Positions 9,415 to 19,780 of a DNA stretch of 64,000 bases are shown one piece after another. Each line of letters starts with the position of its first letter. Position 1 is the stretch's first letter. This stretch comes from Selaginella tamariscina (Eukaryota; Streptophyta; Lycopodiopsida; Selaginellales; Selaginellaceae): assembly GCA_003024785.1 (NCBI GenBank), contig PUQB01000046.1, positions 62,001 through 126,000 of the forward strand, written 5' to 3'. Under the pieces are notes generated by a model. That model had not been told where the DNA came from and ran no database searches. It saw nothing but the letters and a program-made list of their open reading frames with translations. The position numbers were made by a program, and so were the translations under genes.

Positions 9415-10347
9415 TTACTTGGAAGGCAAAAAGATGAAAAGGAGCAGGATTAGTGGCAAGTTCATGCATGGTAGTGGTAAGAACTCGGAGAGGAGAAGGA
9501 GAGAGCTGTGATTAAAAAAGAGGAAGGATCTTGGGGGGTGGAACATAAGCAGAGTAATGAAAAGAGGCAGGATTGGGAAAAACATGTGTGGATGTTGACA
9601 AGTGTACAAGATTTTGGGAGAATCTTGTATAGAAGTATGTGGATGCACAGGAGTGAGGAGAGCATGTGAGTGTGCTAACGAACCAACAGGAGGTGGATCT
9701 TGTTGAGGAGGAACCTTCGACACTGATACAAGATTGGAAGAACCCTGTACAGGAATCCGCGAACTTATAGGAATGGAAAGAGCCTGTGGATGTACTAAAG
9801 AACTGACATGAGGTGAATCTTGTCGAGGAGGAGTCTTCAACACTGATATAGGAATAGGCACAGTCAATCCTGTAGCTTGTACTGCCTCGGACACTAAGGA
9901 CGTATCCTGCACGCAGGAAGGTACATGATTGATCCTGGCTGTCAGAGAGGAAAACGTGAGCGTCCTAGACCTCCAGTCGATCTGAGGATTTGCAACCACG
10001 AACCATGGCATGCCCAAAATGATGGGAGTCGATCGGGTCTTGATCAAGTTAAAGGAAATCGAACAGTTGAATGCGCCATGACTGCAAGAGAGAGGTGTAG
10101 TAACATGGGTAATTGCACCAAAAGCAATCAAACGACCATCGGCCACCTTTACAGGAACTGCACGCTTCAACTTCACCACCGGAATGCCATGTTGAGTTGC
10201 AAAAGTGTCATCCATGAAGCATGCATTTGCACCAGTGTCTAACAGGGCAAACTCCTTTAGCTCTCGATTATTGAGACGAATGTGTACAGGAAACTTGAGT
10301 AATGGAATGGTATGAGCAGCACCAATGGAGCCTGCACCTGCGTCCAA
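9415..10347 (-). pseudogene. Aspartic protease and Ser/Pro-rich linker (element 2)
   Basis: This is an unusually long intact frame (310 codons) for this decayed element. MDAGAGSIGAAHTIPLLKFP opens it, the protease active site FALLDTGANACFMDD follows, then GMPWFVVANPQIDWRSRTL, and then a ~150-residue Ser/Pro/Val/Gln-rich linker (VSKVPPQQDPPPVGSL). The same protein in element 1 is split by frameshifts, so the two copies together define this protease-linker module. The linker lacks any domain I recognise. Confidence 0.85.
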
Positions 10348-10841
10348 CTTCGCAGCTCCTAGACGAAGTGAACATTGAATTTTTCTGACTGAACTTCAGC
10401 TTCAACTTCACGTGTCTTGAACTTTTTGGCTTTAATAGAACATTCTACCACGTTGTGTCCTGCTTCACCACAATACAAGCATAGGTTCTCACTGCGGCGA
10501 CGTTGCTTCTCAGCAATAGAAAGAGAGCACGCTTGGATTTCTCAACCTCCATAGGAACTACTCCAGAAGGTGTTGCAGAAATATGTACCACAGTTGCAGG
10601 ATTGGTTTGCAGGAACTGCTGACGGATCTTTTTTGACGACGCTCGAATAAACGGTTGTCGTAGCGAATGGCCTGTTGCATAATCTCCACTAATGTTTGAG
10701 CATCCAGTAACGTAAGGAGAAGGTCCTTCATGTCATCCCTCAACCCAAAACGGAAATGTTCGATCAATGCAGTCTCGTCCCATGGAATGTTCGTGCAAAG
10801 TTGTTGAAATTCGAATGCATAGACAGACGCTGGTCGGGATT
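10348..10841 (-). pseudogene. Gag C-terminal part, interrupted (element 2)
   Basis: This part carries the C-terminal half of Gag, including SRPASVYAFEFQQLCTNIPW and HFRFGLRDDMKDLLLTL. The knuckle region (10480-10520) is present but frameshifted. Gag is cut at 10841 by the nested plus-strand element and resumes at 15559. Confidence 0.82.
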
Positions 10842-11378
10842 TGTTAGAGGCCAAAAATATAGCATGTAGGAACTGCATACATAGGACTTTCCTACGGTGG
10901 AGGAATAACTTATAGGAAAGTAGTAGTAGGAAATATCCTGTGTATATGAAAAACCTATGACAGTAGGAAAAATCCTACAGGGTAGGAAGGATCCTACGGT
11001 TGCAGGAAGCAAATAGTTATGACGGTTGGAGGAGGACAGGATTCGTTAGGGCAAGCTAGGGCAAGAAGGGGGGAGACTATGAAGGCTATGAAGGCTATGG
11101 AGAGCAATGCATAAGAGAGAGTATCTTTGGGAGAAAAGTAAGTCTCCACACTTGCTATCTTTTTGTATTCATATAGTAATGCAAGTGCATGTTTATGGTG
11201 TATTGTGAATGCTTATACATGGCAATGGCCAAAGCAAAATCCTATCCTTGACCTTAGAGACGAGATAAGTACATATATAAAGCTCTCTATAGGACGAAAT
11301 CCCTACACTTTAACTAGCAAAGCTTTTCTGCGTTGTGAATAGTGATTTCTGCACACCGGAAAGTTTTGCATGTTAACA
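10842..11378 (+). repeat. 5' LTR of nested element (537 bp)
   Basis: It begins TGTTAGAGGC and ends GTTAACA. It differs from the 3' LTR at roughly 3-5% of positions in the part I compared by eye, so it is not a very recent insertion. A TATA-like ACATATATAAAGC lies near 11270. Several AGGAAATATCCT and GTAGGAAAAATCCTAC palindromic motifs lie in U3. Confidence 0.9.
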
Positions 11379-11380
11379 CA

Positions 11381-11392
11381 TGGCGACCATGG
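11381..11392 (+). other. Possible tRNA primer-binding site of nested element
   Basis: TGGCGACCATGG starts two bases after the LTR end. It begins with TGG as expected for a tRNA 3' CCA end, but I cannot assign the tRNA. Confidence 0.4.
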
Positions 11393-11655
11393 AGGGATTT
11401 CGCCATTGTTGTGGAGGAATTTGTTGAATTCTTAAGTGAGAAGTGATATAGCTTAGAGAAGTAGAGCTTAAGTGAAAAAGAAGTGTGTATATATATGATG
11501 ATGGATGGAGCCTTGGAGGCATCATAATCCTAACTCGTCTCTAGCAAGAGAGAGAGATAATAGGTAGGCCGAGAGAGAGGTTACCCGAGCTGAGCAAATA
11601 GAGCTTGCTAATAGGCAAGAAGTTCTTATAAAACTCATTGATCAGATAGGAGAAA

Positions 11656-12273
11656 GTGTTGCTAAAGGTGTGGAGGATATACAATACGGTGGCTATCAAA
11701 CTGCAGGAGAAGAGTTGGAAGGAACTCCTCGGAGAACAGGATTTCCTATTAGACCAGGAGGAGGATCTTGGAAATTCCCTTCTTGGTAAGGAGGAAGGTG
11801 GTAGAGAAAACCCACCGAGAATGTCTAATATGACACTTTTCCCCGGAATGTTAAGAGGCACATTGATGTTCCCAATATTTTCTGCAGGAAAGAAGGAAAA
11901 TCTTAAAAGACATTTATTGCAGTTTGAGGAAGTTGTGAAGTTGTATAAAGTAAGTAATGCAGATAAGTTGCTTATATTTCCTCACACATTAAAAGGAAAT
12001 GCATCTGATTGGTATTATGAGTTGGAGAAGGACGTGAAAGAAGATTATGAAAAAGTTACAGAAGCTTTTAAAGAATACTTTAAAAAGGAAGAGTTGCCTG
12101 AAGAGCACTTAGAGAAGCTCAGAAATATCTTACAAGGAAAAACTGAAACTCTAGAGGAATATACACACCGTTTTAAAAAGCATAAAAGAAATGCTCACTA
12201 TATGTTAAGGAAGAAGCTTTGCTTCAATGGTATAAGCAAGGATTGCAAAAGCCATATAGGCATTATGCAATGA
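11656..12273 (+). pseudogene. Gag of nested element
   Basis: This is a retrotransposon-gag type capsid protein: FPIFSAGKKENLKRHLLQFE, FPHTLKGNASDWYYELEKD, VTEAFKEYFKKEELPEE and EYTHRFKKHKRNAHY, a helical domain matching plant gypsy Gag. Translation with changes of frame extends upstream to ~11500 (ELANRQEVLIKLIDQIGE). A frameshift near 12230 leads on to the nucleocapsid part. Confidence 0.78.
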
Positions 12274-12447
12274 CAATTGAGGAAGTAGACAGGAAAGATC
12301 TTGTAAAGCATCTTAAAGATTATGAGAAGAAGAGGAGACAAATAGAAAATATAGTAGAAGGAAAGATAAAATCCTCAAGGAAAAGAGGATAGTTCGGATG
12401 ATGAGGATGAACCTATCAAAGTTCGGGATTATAAGGCTAATGAGAGA

Positions 12448-13297
12448 ATGTTATTACAGCTAGTTAAGTCCTTGAAAGGTAATCCTGTGTATAAGGAATT
12501 AGATGCCAAAGTATGGTGTGCCAAGTGTAAAAATCCTGGACATACTAAGGATGAGTGTAGACTACAGTTGCCAAAATGTCAAATATGTGATAAAGAAGAA
12601 CATTTGGCAAAAGACTGTAAGTATTTTATTAATCAAAATGTGGCACATATGGAAAAAGAAAGGAGAAAGGAAGTAAAAACTGAAGGTTGGTATAATAGGC
12701 CGTTTCCTGTGAGACAACCGCCTGTTACCACATTCCATCTCGGAATAGAAAGTTTTATTATGAGGAACAGCCTGGGAGTTGAGAAGAAGGAAGAAACAGG
12801 AATCCTTTTGATAACAGAAGGAATTCCTTATACAGGAGGAGATGATAGGCTGTATGAAGGGAATCAAACTAGATATGCTCCACCATACAAGCCTAATATG
12901 GGAAGGAAGAAGACGTCCTATAGAGGATCAGAAAGATTATATCCAAGAAAAGAAAGTTATGGAGATCAAAATAACTATAGACAAAGGAAGGAATTCTATT
13001 AATCTTACTTGTTATACATGTGGAGAGAAAGGACATATTTCTCCAAATTGTCCTAAGAATCAGCCTTCCACCTCAAATAATGCTCCCAAGAGAGAGCTTG
13101 GAGCTCGGTTCATTGATGTGGACGAGAATGAGCTAGAAAACCATCCTGCCGTGAGAGCAATAATCTGTACAAAAAGAAATATATGTCAGAAACAGGAATA
13201 CCTTCAGCAGAAGAAGGAAATTCTGTGTATCCATTGCAGGATAGTAAGCAAACAAAGGAGAGATGAACACTCGTCTCCAAGAACGAGATCTCCCTGA
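12448..13297 (+). pseudogene. Nucleocapsid region with three zinc knuckles (nested element)
   Basis: Three cysteine knuckles are visible: WCAKCKNPGHTKDEC, CQICDKEEHLAKDC and, after a frame change near 12990, CYTCGEKGHISPNCP. Between them is a Tyr/Arg-rich basic stretch. Multiple CCHC knuckles fit RNA binding by the Gag of this element. Confidence 0.78.
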
Positions 13298-13552
13298 GTA
13301 TATCTCGGATGATGATACACAACCGACGGATATACCTAAAGATCTAAAAATAACGGATTCTATTCTAGGGAAGAATATTCAAGAGAAAAAGAATATTCCT
13401 ATAAAACAGAGTAACCCTAGAAAACAAAGCATTCCTGTGAAACAGATTCAGGATGACGTGGCAGAATCAATGGCTCAAAGTGCATTGAGCCAAAAAATTA
13501 CAATCACGTTGGGACAATTAATACAGATTGCCCATATATTAAAAATCAAATC

Positions 13553-13991
13553 TTGGAAATGTTGAACATTGTTCCAAAATCCTTATCTGCATATACAGGA
13601 CATGAAATTCACCGAGTAGAAAAACATTATGAAAAAGAAGGTGATTATGATGGGTATGTGCCCAGTATTACTATATATATTGGTAAAAACAAGATAAAAG
13701 AAGTCCTTATAGATGGAGGCTCAGAGTTAAATTTATTGAGGAATATGCTTGTAAGAAAATGGGTTTAGGACCCATTGAGCCTACTCTTTTAATTTAAAAA
13801 TGGCAGACCAGAGAAGTGTCAAACATGCAGGTATAGTGAGAGGAGTGACTATATCTATAAAGGGTCTTAAATATAAGGTGTCCCTTATTGTCCTCCAAAT
13901 GGAAGGAAAAGACACTATATATACTATGTTATTAGGTAGACCTTGGCTGAAAACTGCCAAAGTTATACAGGATTGGGAACAGGAAAGATGA
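13553..13991 (+). pseudogene. Aspartic protease of nested element
   Basis: A retropepsin-like fold in two frames: GYVPSITIYIGKNKIKEVLI followed by the active site VLIDGGSELNLL (D-G-G instead of D-T/S-G), then GLKYKVSLIVLQM and TMLLGRPWLKTAKV. A stop at 13766-13768 and a frame change split it. The DGGS variant is common in this style of plant gypsy protease. Confidence 0.75.
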
Positions 13992-14896
13992 CGCTGGGAG
14001 AAGGAGAAGGAAAATCGGTGATATACAATTATACTAAAAGGTATGTTAAAAAGGAAAACAAACTCTTTATTTTAGAAGGTTATGACTGGTTTAATGGCTT
14101 AAACGATCAGAAAGAAGTAGAAATCCTAAAAGCGTATCCTGACTTAAAAATCCTGACAGATATAGACTTAAACGTAGTGTTGAAAGGAAATAAAACTATT
14201 CAGCAAAAGGAAGAAGATAGGCCCAGATTGCAAGAAAAGTTCTATAAGGCAATCCCATATGAGATTAATTTGCAGGAACAGCCTGCAGAGTATACATATG
14301 TGTATACTACAAATCCTTTGCAGCAAGTGAATATAGGTACAGAAAATGAACTTAAAAACCTATTCATTGCTCAGGAATTAGATAAAGAATTCCAAGAAAA
14401 AGGATTGAACTTGCTTCAAAAATATCAGGATGTTTTTGCCTGGACCTATAAAGATCTTAAAGGCATACCTCCTGAATTATGTACACACACTATACAATTA
14501 TTACTAGGAAGTGAGCCTATGAAACAGAGAGCATATAGGATAAATCCTAATTATGCACAGCTTGTGAAGGAGGAGATAGATAAGTTGTTAAGTGTGGGTT
14601 TTATTTATCCTATACATGGTGCACAATGGTTATCACCACTTGTGATTGTTCCTAAAAAAAATGGAAAGTTGAGAGTATGTGTAAACTATAAGAAGTTAAA
14701 TGATGCCACGAAAAAGGATGTTTTTCCTATTTTGTTTATAGAGGATGAGCCTAAGGAACATGAAGGAAAAACTATTCAGGAACATGAAGGAAAAACTATT
14801 CAGGAACAGGAAAAGAAAACAAATAGTGAGCCTAAGGAACATCATAAAGAAAATCAAGTGCTACAACTCAAGGTATCAACTTCAACCAAGAACTAA
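13943..14896 (+). pseudogene. Reverse transcriptase N-terminus, truncated (nested element)
   Basis: It contains YQDVFAWTYKDLKGIPPELC, then NPNYAQLVKEEIDKLLSVGF, WLSPLVIVPKKNGKLRVCVN and YKKLNDATKKDVFPI, i.e. the first RT blocks. It then runs abruptly into a Glu/Lys-rich tail (EHEGKTIQEHEGKTIQEQEK) encoded by two 24-bp tandem repeats at 14759-14806. No catalytic RT box, RNase H or integrase follows; the 3' LTR starts 125 bp after the stop. The upstream QGKSV...YNYTKRYVKKENKLF segment links to the protease. Confidence 0.85.
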
Positions 14897-15021
14897 AGGA
14901 AGAGAGGAACAACTTTCAAAAGCATAAAGAGGAGAATCTAGAGTATATGAAGATCAACATCATAAGGAAGGAGTAGGATAGGTGTAGTGAGGACACTATA
15001 AGGATTCAAGGTGGGGAATAG

Positions 15022-15558
15022 TGTTAGAGGCAAAAATATAGCATGTAGGAACTACATACATAGGACTTTCCTATGGTGGAGGAATAACTTGTAGGAAAGT
15101 AGTAGTAGGAAATATCCTATGTATATGAAAAATCCTACGACAGTAGGAAAAATCCTACAGGGTAGGAAGGATCCTACGTTGCAGGAAGCAAACAGTTATG
15201 ACGGTTGGAGGAGGACAGGATTGTTAGGGCAAGCTAGGGCAAGAAGGGGGGAGACTATGAAGGCTATGAAGGCTATGGAGAGCAATGCATATGAGAGAGA
15301 GTATCTTTGGGAGAGAAGTAAGTCTCCACACTTGCTATCTCTTTGTATTCATATAGTAATGCAAGTGCATGTTTATGGTGTATTGTGAATGCTTATACAT
15401 GGCAATGGCCAAAGCAAAATCCTATCCTTGACCTTAGAGACGAGATGAGTACATATATAGAGCTCTCTATAGGACGAAATCCCTACACTTTAACTAGCAA
15501 AGCTTTTCCTGCACTGTGAATAGTGATTTCTGCACACAGGAAATTTTGCACGTTAATA
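15022..15558 (+). repeat. 3' LTR of nested element (537 bp)
   Basis: It begins TGTTAGAGGCAAAAA and ends CGTTAATA; the final CA has become TA. The purine-rich AAGGTGGGGAATAG directly in front (15007-15021) is a plausible polypurine tract. Confidence 0.9.
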
Positions 15559-16039
15559 GGATCCTTGTGTGAGCTTGCGTAACTGTACTTGTTAAGATCT
15601 CCAAAGTAGGCTTCAAAGGCAGCCACAAATCCTTCAAAGTCCTCCATCAATGGGTTGTCACACTCCAGTAAAAGGGCAACCCAAGCCCGTGGAGATCCAA
15701 CTAGTAAGGATGCTAAAAGGCCAACCTTTTATGCATCAGTCAAGTAGTGGCGTGGTTGCATGCGGATCAAAAGTCTGATCTGATTCAGGAACCCTTGAAA
15801 TCAGCGCAATTGCCACTGAACTTTTTCGGCATGCTGATCTTCGGCTCTAAAGAAGTGTTTGATGGAAAGGAAACCATGGATGCTTGAGAGAGAGCCTGTG
15901 CAGTAGCCTTGGAGGATGCATAAGCAGCTGCATGCGCTGCGTTGGTGGAACTTTGCAAATCTGTGACCACTTGGTGCAAAGTGGCCAGCTCATGAAGCAA
16001 CATTTGGTGCTTGCGTTGAAATTGCTCAAAATCGGCCAT
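15559..16039 (-). pseudogene. Gag N-terminal part, interrupted (element 2)
   Basis: This carries the start ATG (16039, MADFEQFQRKHQMLLHELATL) and the coiled N-terminus, then MPKKFSGNCADFK. It is colinear with element 1 gag 4100-4609 and continues at 10841 beyond the nested insertion. Confidence 0.85.
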
Positions 16040-16132
16040 GATCTATGAAAAAAGGAGGAAAACGAAGGAGAAGAATCAATGAAAAAGAAAAAGAAAAAAA
16101 AAAGTAGCTGAAAATCTGAAAGTTATGAAAAG

Positions 16133-16144
16133 AGTTACTATCAA
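16133..16144 (-). other. Primer-binding site, self-complementary type (element 2)
   Basis: TTGATAGTAACT in element sense sits two bases from the LTR end (16147), as in element 1. It is the perfect 12-nt complement of AGTTACTATCAA inside the LTRs (16320-16331 and 5943-5954). No tRNA-like TGG start is seen. Confidence 0.7.
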
Positions 16145-16146
16145 AT

Positions 16147-16638
16147 TGTCAAGCCACAATCCAGGAACAAGGAAATGAGCAGGATTCTGAGAATAAGGAA
16201 GCTTGACTCAGAAGCAGGACAAGGAGCAGAATAGAAACTAGGAACCAGGAACAAGACAAGAGCAGGAGGCAAGAAGCAAGACAAGACAAAGAACAAGATT
16301 GATCATAAAAAGACTGGTGTTGATAGTAACTAATTGTACAACAATTAGGTCAGAGCTTTTATGCTCACAACTCCAAGCTAATCTGGTCATGAGTCTAATC
16401 TAGTCAAGAGCTAAAAATAGTGACCCTTATCCTCTAGGCATATCCTGTAGCATATCCTAGTCAAGAGCTAAAAATAGTGACCCTTATCCTTTAAGTATAT
16501 CCTGTAGCATATCCTATAGGCATATCCTGTAGGTATATCATGTAGGAATATCTTGTAGGTATATCCTATAAGCATATCATGTAACCCGTATCCTATATCC
16601 TGTATCCGGAATCTTGCATCCTGTATCGGGTCGTGACA
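16147..16638 (-). repeat. 5' LTR of element 2 (492 bp)
   Basis: The plus-strand ends are TGTCAAGCCACAATCC and GGGTCGTGACA. It shares the TTGATAGTAACT box, the TATA-like box and the ATATCCTGTAGG subrepeats with 5777-6291. The right flank ACTTT pairs with ACTTC on the left of the element. Confidence 0.9.
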
Positions 16639-16698
16639 ACTTTAGTAGTAGGTGAATGTATGATTATTGATGGATCCTTGCAGAACATCAATGGTACG

Positions 16699-18853
16699 TG
16701 TCAGAGTTTTAACATGTGGCCGCCAAGTGGCCTTCCAGCGTTAATTCCATGTGTGAACAACGCTAAATCTTCCAAGATGACCCAAAGAGTTTGACTCAGA
16801 TGCCTAGTTAAATAGAAGTATTAAAGTCCTACCCTAAGTCCCTTAGAATGACCATCCCTGAACCCTAGAGGATATTCTAAGAAGAGTTTAGGATCCAACT
16901 AGATAGGCTCATGCCTTAACCCCACAAAGGAGATGTGTCTCACACATACCCCTGTGACAGAGCTAAGGCATCGTCACTTACCCCTTAAGGAATCATCCTC
17001 ATCCGGGAGTACAACCCTTTTAGAGCAACAAGGGGTACCCTGAACCACAACTAACCCTAAGGGTTTGAGTGGCCAAGTTATACCTTAGACCTAGGGCTAG
17101 TACTTAGTGAGGACACGAGTGTGCGTGTAGGCGAACATGAATGTTCTGCTAAGCAAACTCCTTAAGGTTAGGTTTAGATAACCCTAAGTACATGACCTTG
17201 TGAGTGCCTCACGAAAGGGCTCTTGCCAACAAGCTTAGGTTGTTCAACCCATGGTTTCCAAGGAGAACACTCCCCTAGCCAAGTGTGCCAAAGCACACCT
17301 AGTTACAAGACTTAACTTCCCTTGATGGATACACAAAGGCTTAGTACCCTAGTGCGAGTACAAACATGTATGTTTGCTAAAGTATCCAACCCCTTGGCAA
17401 TAAATCCATGACACAACTCTAAAGGGTGCCTCGAGTGTTGTATTATGTGATGTTTAGCCCAATGTCTCATCTCCATGTGATGTGCCTTATTTGCCATGAG
17501 TGCTACACCTTGTCAAGTCACGATCCAAGAACCAGGAAGAGAGTAGGATTCCAAGAACAGGAAGGCTTGACTCAGAAACAGGACCGAGAGCAGGACGGAA
17601 CTAGGAACAGGAACAGGACAGATCCAGGAGCAAGACAGATCAGGATAGGATCCGGGAGCAAGACAGGATCCAGGAATAAGACAGAAACAGGACAGGATCC
17701 GGGAACAAGACAGGAGCAGGACAGGAAACAAGAGCGAGACAGGGCGGGACAGGAAACAAGACAAGAACAAGACAAGACGAGATTGATCGTAGTAAGACTG
17801 GTGTTGATAGTAACTGATTGTACAACAATTAGGTCGGAGCTTTTATGCTCACAACTCCAAAGAGCTAATCTAGGCATGAGTGCTAAAAGTGGTTGCATGC
17901 ATGCAGAGGCTAAGATGAGTCCACATGTCCCTTATCCTCTAGGCATATCCTATGGCATATCCTGTAGGAATATCTTGCAACCGTATCATGTGTCCGAATC
18001 CTGGTAGGAATATCCTGTAGGAAAGTCCTGCAACCCATATCCTGTATCCTGAATCCTGTAGGAAAGTCCTGCAACCCATATCCTGTATCCGGAATCCTGT
18101 ATTCTGTATGGGTCGTGACACACCTAACTTGATGTGGAGGAGGAGGCTGGAGATAAACCTCAACCTTTACCTATTGGAACTTGCATTCCGACAAGACCTT
18201 CCATGCATGAAATTGCCAACGTTAAGAGTGAGCTACCTTGAAGGTGGGACGTACCCCTGTTATCTGAAAGTTAGGGTGGCACAACCGAGGGTTGTACCTT
18301 AACGACATAAGCTAAAGCTTGAAATGGCAGAAGAGCAAAAAACTCAGTCATGAACCCATGAGCTCTCCTACTACATATCTTACCTTATTTATGTGATGAA
18401 GCTCCCCCCTCTCACCCCTCTTTTCCTAAATGTGTAAGTGGGCTGGCACAAAATTAGCTAGCCTCTTATTTAGTTAACGAGATGAGTGTTTAACTTAGCC
18501 TAACTCCTAACCCTAAAACCCTACCCAGGGTAGGGCAACCCTAGGATTAGGTCAACCTAGGGGTGTTCTTAACCCTACTTAACACACCAAATTCATATGC
18601 CTTAATTAATCAACTTAACCAGAACGTTAAAATCGAGGGGGGGGGGGGGGAGTGGGTTTTTTAGAAGGTAAGTGCTACATTCGCTTAGAGTTTCTCACGA
18701 TATCTAAGGACAACCGGCCGAACTACCCCTAAACACCTAAGTGCACTAAGTGGGGTTGTCTCTCACTACATCTAGGGTCCGTCAACATAGTACAGTAGGT
18801 AACAATAATTAACCTTCAAAGTAAAAGGTCAAGTCATAGTAAAAATAATGACA
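16699..18853 (-). repeat. 3' LTR of a third gypsy family (~1.6 kb LTR), copy 1
   Basis: The plus-strand ends are TGTCAGAGTTTTAAC and AAAATAATGACA. It is colinear in reverse with 47096-48767. Without the inserted solo LTR (17511-18120 plus one CACCT) it is ~1.54 kb. The sequence just outside at 18854 reads, on the minus strand, the end of a polyprotein (LELDVNEDIDIFKGEE) and a purine-rich GGTGAGGAGTG before TGTCA. That makes it a 3' LTR with internal sequence attached. No target duplication is visible, because the other LTR is missing. A 14-G run lies at 18637-18650. Confidence 0.8.
17511..18120 (-). repeat. Solo chromovirus LTR (610 bp) with perfect 5-bp target duplication
   Basis: An element 1-type LTR from TGTCAAGTCACGATCC to GGGTCGTGACA with no internal sequence, flanked by CACCT on both sides (17506-17510 and 18121-18125). 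The empty-site sequence GTGCTACACCTA is preserved in the related LTR at 47096-48767. It has the TTGATAGTAACTG box (17804-17816) and the TATA-like box. Confidence 0.93.
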
Positions 18854-19780
18854 CACTCCTCACCTTTGAAAATGTCAATGTCCTCATTGACATCCAACTC
18901 CAAGACTAGATAATGTTCGAAAAAATTAATCAAAACTAACATATCACTTTATGTGGAGTTAGCCAAAAGTTCACATAATTTTTATTATCCCCCTTGCATT
19001 ATGTGAAGCCAAGTACTTTAGAACTGTCATTCACTAAGTCGTAAACCCAACTACCAGAGGAACCACTTGCAACATGAAGTCACCTGAAGACTTTTTGCAT
19101 GTTTACAAAGTCTGTCACCCGATGCACACAACACAATGGTTAATTTCTTTACTTAACTAGAATTTATATTGGAGGCCTCTAGTTAGTATTGTTGTCGGCC
19201 ATTTGGTTAACAAGAAATAAAGACTTGCTTTATTCCTTAATATTAAACGCTATTGACGACCTTTGTTGTTTAGTGCACAACAAGCATTTTAAGTTAATCT
19301 TAAATGTTTGACCAAACGCCTTCGTGTGTCTTTGAATTTCTAATGGTTCCACATTCCCACATGTTACGATATTATAGCCTCACATTTTTGCATCCTTCAG
19401 TGTTTCTCATTATCCTTTGCATAAGGGTTGCTACTATACCTATCCCTCGTTAGTATATAGTTATGCTAGACTAGGTATGAGAATTTTATTGTACTATTTG
19501 TGAAACCATGTTCTTTGTAAACATGTCAATCTGGCCAAAGGCGATCATAAAGTGCATGGATGTACACATGTATATAACAAGGTCATGCCAACTTGAAATT
19601 AGCCCATCCACTTGATGTGTCATTGACATAACTTCATTCCTAATGAGAATCAAATTCAAGTCAAATTTATTACCAAGTGTTATAGCACTAGTATTCACTT
19701 TTCGCAACCAACTTTGTACTCTTTCATAATATCGACCAGTTCAAGGACCAGATAAGTTAATATATCTTTTTTACAAACCA
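18854..19780 (-). pseudogene. Decayed gypsy pol end and integrase of the 1.6 kb-LTR family
   Basis: On the minus strand at about 19400-19710 a broken integrase core can be read: HDLVIYMCTSMHF, FGQIDMFTK, then with stops HTxSSITIYxRG, resembling HGIPSSIVSDRG. Nearer the LTR the polyprotein end LELDVNEDIDIFKGEE is readable. Distance and orientation fit an integrase-last gypsy element ending at the 3' LTR. Many stops are present. The integrase reading is a pattern judgement and needs a profile search. Confidence 0.5.

Larger units (their letters stand above)
10842..15558 (+). mobile_element. Nested gypsy element (non-chromodomain type), pol-deleted
   Basis: A plus-strand LTR element with 537-bp LTRs (10842-11378 and 15022-15558) beginning TGTTAG, inserted in gag of element 2. 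The flanking pentamers are GGATT and GGATC, with ancestral GGATC inferred from element 1 gag, so there is a 5-bp target duplication with one later change. It contains gag, zinc knuckles, protease and the first part of RT, then jumps to the 3' LTR. The RT catalytic box, RNase H and integrase are missing, so it could only have moved with proteins supplied by a relative. The protein style (PPELCTHTIQL, NPNYAQLVKEEIDKLLSVGF) resembles Tat/Athila-type plant gypsy elements; that lineage call is an inference. Confidence 0.9.
5777..16638 (-). mobile_element. Ty3/gypsy chromovirus, element 2 (defective, with nested insertion)
   Basis: This is a complete-ended minus-strand chromovirus: 5' LTR 16147-16638, primer site, gag, protease, RT fragments, RNase H, integrase, chromodomain, polypurine tract, 3' LTR 5777-6291. 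The flanking pentamers are ACTTC on the left and ACTTT on the right, an imperfect 5-bp target duplication. Gag is split at 10841/15559 by a 4.7 kb plus-strand element. RT is rearranged: the YLDD-bearing segment is gone and a 522-bp upstream RT segment is duplicated. The LTRs are ~100 bp shorter than those of element 1 and differ in the U3 subrepeats, marking a sister subfamily. Confidence 0.92.

Noticed and set aside
18637..18650. Run of 14 G as a G-quadruplex or regulatory element
   Set aside because: A single homopolymer without other G tracts, in a decayed LTR; length is likely inexact.
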